Below, piece after piece: positions 1-6,111 of a stretch of DNA of 36,406 nt. Made by a program: the position numbers and the translations under genes. Positions within the stretch are counted from its first letter, which is position 1. Each line of letters starts with the position of its first letter. The notes beneath the pieces are model-generated. The model worked only from the letters and a program-made list of their open reading frames with translations. It ran no database searches and had not been told where the DNA came from. Origin of the DNA: Patescibacteria group bacterium (GTDB taxonomy: Bacteria; Patescibacteriota; Minisyncoccia; JAHIHE01); the NCBI GenBank assembly GCA_018896765.1, contig JAHILZ010000067.1:1-36406 (forward strand). Reading direction: 5' to 3'.

Positions 1-2
1 AA

Positions 3-113
3 TCAACGCCGTTCATTCCTTCGATTTTAAACAATTTGATCGCCCTGATGTCCGCTGCCGGGCTTATAGTCGCGGTTAAACAGGTTCTAAGCATAGCTAA
101 AAAAAGCGAGTAA
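3..113 (+). CDS. 3' end of an unidentified gene (partial)
   Basis: An open frame runs in from the left edge and stops at 111-113. The visible 36 residues contain a hydrophobic stretch (ILNNLIALMSAAGLIVAV) followed by a short basic tail ending KKSE, so the protein probably ends in a membrane-associated or amphipathic helix. It lies 29 bp upstream of gvpF on the same strand and is probably part of the same operon. I do not recognise the family; it does not look like the end of GvpA or GvpN. Confidence 0.5.
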   Translation, partial: STPFIPSILNNLIALMSAAGLIVAVKQVLSIAKKSE

Positions 114-142
114 AATATAAACTTCTAAGAGGATTGAATAAT

Positions 143-883
143 ATGCCTGAAATAAAAAAATATCTTCATTGCGTTATTAATGGTAAAGTCTCCAAAGATA
201 GATTTAATAATCTTAAAGGAATGGAAGAAAAAGCCGTTCATGTGATTTGCCAAGGGAATTTTTCTTGTCTTGTGAGCGATACCGCTTGCGATCATTATCC
301 TTTATGGAGAGAGCATATTGTTGGACATCAGGGACCAATTGAAGAAGCGATGAAATGTTATGATGTTCTTCCTTTTAGTTTTAGCAATATTGCGAATACG
401 GAAGAGCAAGTGAAAGAAAAAATTCTAAAAGAAAGAAGTTCTGAATTTGAAAGACTTTTTCAAGAATTTGGCGGCAAGACAGAAGTTGGCTTGAAAGCGC
501 TTTGGCCGGATATGAAATCTGTTTTTCAAAAAATTAGTGAAAAATCTCCGGAGATTCAGCACTTAAAAAAGAATCCTCGCTTAACATATCAGCAAAAAAT
601 ATTTGCAGGAGAACTTATTGAGAAGTTATTGAAGAAAAAAAAAGAAGAAGAAGCAAGAATTATGCTTGAAGCCGCTGAAGGTTTATCTGAAGATTTCAAA
701 GAATCGCAACTTATCGGAGAAAATATGATTCTCAATGCCGCCTTTTTGATTAAAAAAGATCAAAAGAAACCGTTTGATCAAAGAATAGGAAAGCTGGAGA
801 AAAAGCATAAAGACATCAAGTTTCGTTATTCCGGTCCGTTTCCTCTCTATAACTTTGTTAATTTAGAAATACATTTAGTTTAA
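143..883 (+). CDS. gvpF: Gas vesicle protein GvpF/GvpL family
   Basis: GvpF/L proteins are minor gas-vesicle components or assembly factors; GvpF is thought to bind GvpA during nucleation. Seen here: a central segment in the usual place (VLPFSFSNIA, where relatives have a V-P-M-R/K-F-G motif), a helical middle, and the family-typical C-terminus FRYSGPFPLYNFV. Length of about 246 residues is normal. I chose ATG 143 over TTG 134 because the SD-like AAGAGGA at 127-133 is 9 nt before the ATG but directly abuts the TTG. gvpG follows 5 bp later. The protein is divergent in its N-terminal third. Family assignment is firm; the F versus L name follows gene order, which resembles the Bacillus megaterium F-G-L-S-K-J order. 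Confidence 0.88.
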   Translation: MPEIKKYLHCVINGKVSKDRFNNLKGMEEKAVHVICQGNFSCLVSDTACDHYPLWREHIVGHQGPIEEAMKCYDVLPFSFSNIANTEEQVKEKILKERSSEFERLFQEFGGKTEVGLKALWPDMKSVFQKISEKSPEIQHLKKNPRLTYQQKIFAGELIEKLLKKKKEEEARIMLEAAEGLSEDFKESQLIGENMILNAAFLIKKDQKKPFDQRIGKLEKKHKDIKFRYSGPFPLYNFVNLEIHLV

Positions 884-888
884 TTTAT

Positions 889-1116
889 ATGTTTATAATT
901 GATGACTTTTTAATCTGGATGGCTGAAAAATTGCGCGATATGGCGTATCAGGAAATTACCGACGAATCAAAGTTAAAAGAAGAGCTTCTTAAACTCCGCA
1001 CGCTCTATGAATTGGACGAGATTAGCGAGGAAGAATATCAGAAAAAAGAGGACGAGATATTAAGAAGACTGGAAGCCATCCGAGAAGAAAAAGCGCGGAC
1101 TGGAATTAAAAAGTAA
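889..1116 (+). CDS. gvpG: Gas vesicle protein GvpG
   Basis: A 75-residue protein with the GvpG pattern: an N-terminal IIDDFLIWMAEKLRDMAYQE helix, a charged linker, then a long acidic/basic helix containing the LYELDEISEEEYQKKEDEIL signature typical of the family. GvpG is an accessory protein required in minimal gas-vesicle clusters and is usually next to GvpF, as it is here (5 bp spacing). The start is an ATG with no clear SD, common for this window. gvpO follows after 9 bp, so F-G-O are almost certainly one transcript. Confidence 0.9.
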   Translation: MFIIDDFLIWMAEKLRDMAYQEITDESKLKEELLKLRTLYELDEISEEEYQKKEDEILRRLEAIREEKARTGIKK

Positions 1117-1125
1117 TAATTAACT

Positions 1126-1575
1126 ATGGCTAAATTAAAAATAAAAAAAGGTCGAAAAAAAGCGATTTTGTCAAAGAGAAAAGGCAAACAAAAACCGCTG
1201 TCATCTTCTCGCTCCGGTTTATTAAAACAAGAAAGCGAAAAAGTGGCGGCTGGCTTTGCAAAATCCGGCGCGAAAGATGAAGTCGGCTTAAATAACTTAA
1301 AAAATAAATCTATGACAACAAAAGACATAACTGAAAAAGCGAAAAAAGAACTAGTAAGCCTAACTGAATTCAAATCTCCAAATGCCATTGGAGTGAAAAA
1401 AGAAGGCAATGAGTGGGTGATTATGATAGAGCTAATTGAGAAAGAATCTATTCCATACGGAATGGATGTCTTGGGAACTTATGAAGTTCACGCTGATCAA
1501 AACGGCGGCATTCTTAACTATAAGCGCGTTGATCTTCGCAAAAGAGTTGACACTACTTTGAATCCGGAAGTTTAA
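1126..1575 (+). CDS. gvpO: Gas vesicle protein GvpO
   Basis: The C-terminal about 85 residues (from roughly 65) match the GvpO domain: GVKKEGNEWVIMIELIEKES, then a short loop and LGTYEVHADQNGGILNYKRV. The last phrase is the family hallmark that precedes a final basic strand. The N-terminal about 60 residues are lysine-rich and low complexity, resembling the charged extensions of actinobacterial and archaeal GvpO. GvpO is required for vesicle formation in several systems, and in haloarchaea it has been linked to gvp expression. It sits between gvpG and gvpL with near-abutting spacing. Confidence 0.88.
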   Translation: MAKLKIKKGRKKAILSKRKGKQKPLSSSRSGLLKQESEKVAAGFAKSGAKDEVGLNNLKNKSMTTKDITEKAKKELVSLTEFKSPNAIGVKKEGNEWVIMIELIEKESIPYGMDVLGTYEVHADQNGGILNYKRVDLRKRVDTTLNPEV

Positions 1576-1603
1576 TGAATTGATCAAAATAATCAAATAT
1601 GAT

Positions 1604-2416
1604 ATGAAAGGATTTTATCTTTACGGAATTTGTCCCGTTTTGAAGTTAGAAAGATCGCGGGATATGGAAGCGGATATAAAAGGCATTGACGATGTTGGAA
1701 ATATTTTTCTTGTGTCTCATAATGATATAGCGGCGGTAGTTAGCGAGGTTTCTTTAGAGGAGTTTGACTCGGAGGAAATTCAAAGAAAGGCAAAGGAAGA
1801 TTTGCAGTGGATAAAAGACAAAGCTTCGCGGCATGACGAAGTTATTAAGGCGGCAATAAAAATAAATGGAGATTCGCTTGCGATTATTCCTATGAAGTTC
1901 GGGACTATTTTTAAAACGAAAGAAGGTTTGTCAGGCTCTTTGAGAAAAAATTATTTAAAATTCAGAAAATTTCTTGAAGTCTTAGAAGGAAAAGAAGAAT
2001 GGTCAATGAAAGTTTATCTAAAGGCGCGGCTTTTAGAAAGCGAAATTAAAAAAACCTCGGCGATTATTAAAGAAAAATCAAGAGAATTATGTTCCATGCC
2101 TGCCGGCAGAACCTACTTTTTGGAAAAAGAGATAGACGAAATGGTTGCGGTAGAAGCCAGAAAATCCATAAGCGGCTATATTTCTATTTTTTTTGAGAAG
2201 ATTAAACCGCTGGCCGAGGAAGCAAAAGAAAATAAAATTCTTGAGAAAGAGATAACGCAAAAAAGAGAGCCGATGATTTTTAATGGAGCGTTTTTGGTAA
2301 AAAAAGAAAAGGTCGACGAGTTTCAAAAGGAGATTCAAAAACTGCGAGCCGAATATGAAAAAATAGGTTTTACTTTTGAATCAAGCGGTCCATGGTCTCC
2401 GTATAATTTTGTGTAA
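1604..2416 (+). CDS. gvpL: Gas vesicle protein GvpL/GvpF family, second copy
   Basis: A full-length GvpF/L protein: MKGFYLYGICPV start, a conserved IIPMKFGTIFKTKEGL segment (the family V-P-M-R/K-F-G motif), a helical middle, and the terminal FESSGPWSPYNFV. It is closer to the canonical family than the copy at 143. ATG 1604 gives the usual family N-terminus. A TTG at 1580, eight residues upstream with GGAAG about 9 nt before it, is a real alternative and would nearly abut gvpO. Position after gvpG/gvpO and before gvpS-K matches GvpL in the B. megaterium order. Confidence 0.88.
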   Translation: MKGFYLYGICPVLKLERSRDMEADIKGIDDVGNIFLVSHNDIAAVVSEVSLEEFDSEEIQRKAKEDLQWIKDKASRHDEVIKAAIKINGDSLAIIPMKFGTIFKTKEGLSGSLRKNYLKFRKFLEVLEGKEEWSMKVYLKARLLESEIKKTSAIIKEKSRELCSMPAGRTYFLEKEIDEMVAVEARKSISGYISIFFEKIKPLAEEAKENKILEKEITQKREPMIFNGAFLVKKEKVDEFQKEIQKLRAEYEKIGFTFESSGPWSPYNFV

Positions 2417-2440
2417 TTTATTTTATGAAGCACCCGCAAA

Positions 2441-2529
2441 TTTACCCCGTTAGAAATCAAAACTCGGCAGATAAGATTTATAACGGATGTAATTAAGAGA
2501 AAAATTATGAAGATTTCTAACGGGGTGAA
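2441..2529 (+). repeat. Inverted repeat bracketing the gvpS-K start codon
   Basis: A perfect 15-bp inverted repeat (2444-2458, ACCCCGTTAGAAATC; 2512-2526) extends to about 18 bp with one G-T pair. The 53-nt loop contains the spacer and the ATG at 2507; the right arm encodes residues 3-7 of the gvpS-K product. In RNA the hairpin would place the start codon at the base of a stem. The half-sequence CCCGTTAGAAAT recurs at about 24238, so this may be a dispersed palindromic element. Confidence 0.7.
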
Positions 2530-3082
2530 AACATTAAAAAATATCGCGACCCAGGAGAGGCCGCCTATAGAGGAGCGAACCACTCTTGTAGACGCCTTAG
2601 ATAAAGTTTTGGAAAAAGGGGCGGTTGTGGATGGAGAAATCGCTATACGGGTCGCCGATGTAGATTTGGTATTTGTCGGCTTGAAACTTCTGATCACTTC
2701 TGTTAGCAGAGCGGAGAGTTTGAGGAGCGGTCAGAAAAATCAGGACATAACCAACGAAGATAAAGAGTATATGCGGATTTTAGAAAACGAGATTAAAAGG
2801 GCGGAAGAAAATATTCCCAGAATAATTGACGCGGGAAATCCAAAGAAAGCCGAGAAAGGGATTGCCCAATTGGTTTTGACTCTGGTTAAGTTGATCAAGG
2901 ATTTAATGTATAGAGAAGCAAAGCGCAGAATCAAAAAAGGAAGTCTTTCTGAGGCCGAAATTCAAAAACTAGGACTAACCTTTAATGCCCTGGATAAAAA
3001 AATTGAAGAGATAAGAGCCATATTTGGCTTGGAAGATGAGGAATTGAATATAGATCTTGGACCATTGGGAAAATTAATGTAA
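2507..3082 (+). CDS. GvpS(GvpA/J-like)-GvpK fusion protein
   Basis: Two gas-vesicle domains in one 191-residue chain. Residues about 25-72 form a GvpA/J/S-type domain (TLVDALDKVLEKGAVVDGEI, then VADVDLVFVGLKLLITSVSR); the V-D-L-V-F-V-G-L phrase is most like GvpS. Residues about 105-191 are a complete GvpK: NPKKAEKGIAQLVLTLVKLI, a basic region, SLSEAEIQKLGLTF, and the hallmark ending NIDLGPLGKLM. In B. megaterium gvpS and gvpK are adjacent separate genes, so this looks like a fusion of neighbours. The linker (73-104) is charged and helical. gvpJ follows after about 120 bp. Confidence 0.85.
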   Translation: MKISNGVKTLKNIATQERPPIEERTTLVDALDKVLEKGAVVDGEIAIRVADVDLVFVGLKLLITSVSRAESLRSGQKNQDITNEDKEYMRILENEIKRAEENIPRIIDAGNPKKAEKGIAQLVLTLVKLIKDLMYREAKRRIKKGSLSEAEIQKLGLTFNALDKKIEEIRAIFGLEDEELNIDLGPLGKLM

Positions 3083-3092
3083 ATTAAGTTAA

Positions 3093-3153
3093 GCCTAACG
3101 GTGCATACGCTATCGCGCAAGGCCGTAGGCGATTCTTTAATCCACTGTTAGCG
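3093..3153 (+). repeat. 60-bp imperfect palindrome between gvpS-K and gvpJ (weakly attC-like)
   Basis: The only long spacer inside the gvp block holds a palindromic segment. Outer arms TAACGGTG (3096-3103) and CACTGTTA (3143-3150) pair, with a weaker inner stem around CGCTATCG / CGTAGGCG. It opens with GCCTAAC, which fits the RYYYAAC box of integron attC sites, but ends GTTAGCG, which fits only the first half of GTTRRRY. It could equally be a palindromic intergenic repeat or an RNA processing hairpin. Confidence 0.4.
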
Positions 3154-3204
3154 CATCAATGCTTGCAGTATAACTGCGAACCAGCAATAATAAATAAAAA
3201 AACT

Positions 3205-3549
3205 ATGAGTGAACAAATAACACATTCAATTCAGTCAACCAACCTTGCCGATATTTTGGAAAGGGTTTTGGACAAAGGAATTGTGATTGCCGGCGACATT
3301 CAAATTAAACTGGCTGATGTAGAACTTCTTACTATTAAAATAAGACTGCTGATTGCTTCAGTTGACAAAGCTAAAGAGATGGGTATAAACTGGTGGGAGA
3401 CGGATTCTTATCTTTCTTCGGGAGCAAAGGATAATGAATTAGAAAAAGCGAATTTAGAGCTTAAGGAGCAAGTAAAATCTCTGGAAAGAGAATTGGTTAA
3501 AACCGAAGTTAGAGCCAAAGCCAAGGTTGAAGCCAAAAAGCGAAAATGA
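3205..3549 (+). CDS. gvpJ: Gas vesicle protein GvpJ (GvpA family)
   Basis: A GvpA-family protein of 114 residues. The core LADILERVLDKGIVIAGDIQ is followed by ADVELLTIKIRLLIASVDKA and KEMGINWWETDSYLSS. The A-D-V-E-L-L-T-I-K-I-R phrase and G-x-x-W-W-E motif after the second helix are diagnostic of GvpJ rather than the structural shell protein GvpA, and strongly resemble B. megaterium GvpJ. The C-terminal tail is a lysine/glutamate coiled coil. I start at ATG 3205 because the 14 upstream in-frame residues are unlike the family. GvpJ is a minor, nucleation-associated component. Confidence 0.9.
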   Translation: MSEQITHSIQSTNLADILERVLDKGIVIAGDIQIKLADVELLTIKIRLLIASVDKAKEMGINWWETDSYLSSGAKDNELEKANLELKEQVKSLERELVKTEVRAKAKVEAKKRK

Positions 3550-3577
3550 TTTAGAACTAATTTATAAATATAACAGC

Positions 3578-4150
3578 ATGGTTAAAAAGTATAATAAAAA
3601 AGAAAGTTCAAAAGCGTTTGACAATGATGAGGATTACAAAGCGGAAAAAGAGAACGGAGAAATTGATTTGGGGCTAGGCGGTATTTTTGGCGGTTTGTTT
3701 AAGGGCATTGAAGGTCTGGTAGATTTGGCAGAAAAAGCCGAGAAGGCTGGCGGGACATTGCGGCGCGAACAAGAATTTGGGGGGCGGGCGGGAAATAAAC
3801 CGTTGCGAGGAGTCTATGGGTTCACCGTTAAAACAGGAATTGGCAAGCGGCCGCGCGTGGAAACATTTGGCAATGTAAAAAAAACCGAGCGAGGCCCCCA
3901 AGTGGTGGAAACTCGAGAACCATTAGTTGATATCTTTGATGAGAAAGATTGTATTTTGGTGATTGCGGAACTTCCCGGCGTTCAAGAAAAAGATATAAAA
4001 CTCCGCATCAAAGGAGATGTTTTGAATTTAGAAACCGCCGGAGAAAGAAAGTACGCCAAAGAAATCTTGCTTCCAGCCAAAGCGGATTTTGAGTCTCGGA
4101 AGGTGAATTTTAAAAACGGGATTTTAGAAATAAAACTTAAGAGAATTTAA
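3578..4150 (+). CDS. Hsp20/alpha-crystallin protein, GvpH-like
   Basis: The C-terminal about 85 residues form an alpha-crystallin domain: EPLVDIFDEKDCILVIAELP, GVQEKDIKLRIKGDVLNLET, and a final NFKNGILEIKL strand. The G-I-L-x-I-x-L ending is typical of Hsp20. The N-terminal part has a glycine-rich LGLGGIFGGLFKGIEGLVDL segment characteristic of gas-vesicle-associated Hsp20 (GvpH). In haloarchaea GvpH is thought to act as a chaperone or stabiliser. ATG 3578 is chosen; an upstream TTG at 3527 would overlap gvpJ by 23 bp. The gene lies directly after gvpJ. Confidence 0.82.
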   Translation: MVKKYNKKESSKAFDNDEDYKAEKENGEIDLGLGGIFGGLFKGIEGLVDLAEKAEKAGGTLRREQEFGGRAGNKPLRGVYGFTVKTGIGKRPRVETFGNVKKTERGPQVVETREPLVDIFDEKDCILVIAELPGVQEKDIKLRIKGDVLNLETAGERKYAKEILLPAKADFESRKVNFKNGILEIKLKRI

Positions 4151-4161
4151 GAAAAATTAGT

Positions 4162-4566
4162 ATGATGTCAGATCCCAACCAAATGGCCGTAGCAAATTTA
4201 AAAGCTGCTAGAGATGAAGTGGAAAAAGATTATAGCACCTCAACTCCAGCCGCTAAAATTCCTTTAAAAGCTGAAGATAATAAACCAGCGCCAAAACTTG
4301 CGCCAAAAAAAGAAACCGACTTGTTTCAAGTAATAAACAAACATCAGAAAGAGCTTCGTCAGGAACAATCAGTTTTGGAGGAAGAGTACCGGAAAACTAG
4401 AGAACTAACCGAAAAGCTGGCGGGAAGAATAGAACTACTGAAAAAATTGCAGGCCAAAAGCGCGGAAATTGATGGGGAATTAAAGAAATTTGAAGAGCAA
4501 GTTATTATTGCCAAAAAAGAAAACTGCGATTTTTTGAACCAGATTAAGAAAGAGAAACATGGATAG
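4162..4566 (+). CDS. Coiled-coil protein of unknown function
   Basis: The 134-residue product has a disordered Ala/Pro/Lys-rich first half and a continuous heptad-patterned helix from about residue 55 to the end (hydrophobic positions within E/K/Q-rich sequence, for example LTEKLAGRIELLKKLQAKSA). No enzymatic motif is visible. Start is ATG-ATG 12 bp after the hsp20 gene, and its last 8 bp overlap the next gene, so translational coupling is likely. Its place in the operon suggests an accessory gas-vesicle role. I do not recognise the family. Confidence 0.65.
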   Translation: MMSDPNQMAVANLKAARDEVEKDYSTSTPAAKIPLKAEDNKPAPKLAPKKETDLFQVINKHQKELRQEQSVLEEEYRKTRELTEKLAGRIELLKKLQAKSAEIDGELKKFEEQVIIAKKENCDFLNQIKKEKHG

Positions 4567-5029
4567 CGAACTGGAGATTTTGAAAAAAATATGGGAAAAT
4601 AATGGAAAGGCAAACATCAGGCTGATTTCCAGCCAAGTTGGATTTGGCATAGATTACACCCGTTATATCAGCAATTATTTATGCAGGGAGGGACAAATTA
4701 AACCAATGGCCGATAGAAAAAATTGGTACAGAATTACTTCTAGAGGAAAGAAAAGGTTAAGATCGCGGGGCATTGTCAAGTTAAAAGTTAAAAGTGAAAA
4801 GCATGCCCTCGAGAAGCATCGGGGGTTAAAAGTTAAAGGAAGAGAGACGGAGAAAGCGATCTATTATTTGCCTAAAAAATTAAAAGCAAAATCATCGGAA
4901 GGCGCCTTAAAAAAAGCAAGCGCGGAAATGTTAAATAAAAATTCGCTTAAAGCGGAAGATGAAAAGCTGAATTTAGGCCGAAGTATTGCAAAAGCGGCGC
5001 TTCTTTTAAAAAATCAATTTAGAGATTAA
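4559..5029 (+). CDS. Winged-helix-like DNA-binding protein with repeat insertion
   Basis: The first about 65 residues look like a winged helix: LEILKKIWENNGKANIRLIS, then a recognition-helix-like YTRYISNYLCREGQIKPM, and a wing with WYRITSRGKKRL. This resembles the small wHTH seen in archaeal and bacterial regulators. Residues about 74-98 are encoded by the 75-bp palindromic repeat also found in the AAA+ gene at 6112. The rest is lysine-rich and low complexity. In this operon it may be a gvp regulator, but that is inference. The last bases of the upstream coiled-coil gene overlap its start. Confidence 0.6.
   Translation: MDSELEILKKIWENNGKANIRLISSQVGFGIDYTRYISNYLCREGQIKPMADRKNWYRITSRGKKRLRSRGIVKLKVKSEKHALEKHRGLKVKGRETEKAIYYLPKKLKAKSSEGALKKASAEMLNKNSLKAEDEKLNLGRSIAKAALLLKNQFRD
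4776..4850 (+). repeat. 75-bp in-frame palindromic element, copy 1
   Basis: Copy 1 lies inside the winged-helix gene. It has heptamer repeats (GTTAAAA units) on each side of a hairpin core, CCCTCGA-GAAGCA-TCGGGGG (one G-U pair). Copy 2 at 6245-6319 has the same length and matches at 68 of 75 positions by my count, with a shared 37-bp identical core. Both are read in the same frame, encoding KLKV-SEKHALEKHRG-LKVKG. Confidence 0.85.
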
Positions 5030-5069
5030 ATCCGCCTTTTTTTAAAAAGATAAAATTAAAAGAAAAAAT

Positions 5070-6107
5070 ATGACCAACAAAGTAAAAACGGAAAAAACTG
5101 ATTCAGCTAAAATTGGCAGAGGACTGGATGTGGGGACAGCTTTTATTTATGGCGCTCAAAAAATGGGTTCTCGAGTTAATTTTACAACTCAAAGGAACGC
5201 TTTTTTTGATGTAGAACGATCGGAATTCACTGAAGACATCCTAAAAGGAAGCAATGTAAAATATGTTCTGGGCGAAGATAAAATCTATGTGGTCGGAGAT
5301 GACGCCATGAAACTTGCTAATGTTTTTGGAAGAAGCGCCAGAAGACCGATGAGAAATGGAGTAATAAGCTCCGAGGAAGACGAGGCTCTGCCGCTAATTG
5401 AACTGATAATAAAAAGTGTTTTGGGAGCGCCTTTTGAGAAAAACGAACTTTGCTATTATTCTGTTCCCGCTTTGCCGGTGGACGCCGATTTTGATATCAC
5501 TTATCATCAAAATATAGTAAAAAGCATTCTCGAAAAATGCGGGTATCGCGCCAAGCCTATCAATGAAGGACTGGCGGTAATTTTTTCTGAACTGGCTGAA
5601 GATAATTTCACCGGAATGGGAATCTCGTTTGGAGGGGGAATGGTTAATGTATGCCTGGCTGTTATGTCCATACCCGTATTTTCTTTTAGCATTGCCAGAG
5701 CCGGAGATTGGATAGATGCTCAGGTGGCTCGGGCTACTAACGAATCGTTAAGCAAGGTCGCCACATTCAAAGAGACTTATTTTAACCTGAAAAAGCCTGA
5801 AAGCGCAATGACCAAAGTTGAACAAGCTCTTTTGATTTATTATAATTCTCTCATAGAGTATGTTTTAGCTGAAATTAAAAAAGAAGTCACTAAAAACTCC
5901 AGAATTCCAGAGTTTGAAAAGCCCATTCCGATAGTTATCTCCGGCGGGACAGCCAAACCGACTGGGTTTTTAGAAAAATTTAAAGAAACACTGAAGAAAA
6001 ATAGTTTTCCTTTGGCAATACGAGAGACCCGTTTGGCTCCTCATCCTCTTTATTCGGTGGCTAAGGGAACATTAATTGCCGCTATAGCTGATAATAAAAG
6101 GAATTAA
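5070..6107 (+). CDS. Actin/Hsp70-superfamily ATPase
   Basis: 345 residues with the ordered nucleotide-binding signatures of the actin/Hsp70/MreB fold. Phosphate-1 is GRGLDVGTAFIYG (residues about 17-29), phosphate-2 is GMGISFGGGMVNV (about 187-199), and the adenosine motif is IPIVISGGTAKPTG (about 288-301). It is too short to carry an Hsp70 substrate-binding domain and lacks FtsA-type features; it is closest in style to MreB/ParM/FtsA-like actins. It sits immediately before a Cdc48-type ATPase (4 bp gap) and near a J-domain protein, so it could be an Hsp70-like partner or a filament positioning vesicles. Both roles are inference. Confidence 0.75.
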   Translation: MTNKVKTEKTDSAKIGRGLDVGTAFIYGAQKMGSRVNFTTQRNAFFDVERSEFTEDILKGSNVKYVLGEDKIYVVGDDAMKLANVFGRSARRPMRNGVISSEEDEALPLIELIIKSVLGAPFEKNELCYYSVPALPVDADFDITYHQNIVKSILEKCGYRAKPINEGLAVIFSELAEDNFTGMGISFGGGMVNVCLAVMSIPVFSFSIARAGDWIDAQVARATNESLSKVATFKETYFNLKKPESAMTKVEQALLIYYNSLIEYVLAEIKKEVTKNSRIPEFEKPIPIVISGGTAKPTGFLEKFKETLKKNSFPLAIRETRLAPHPLYSVAKGTLIAAIADNKRN

Positions 6108-6111
6108 AATT

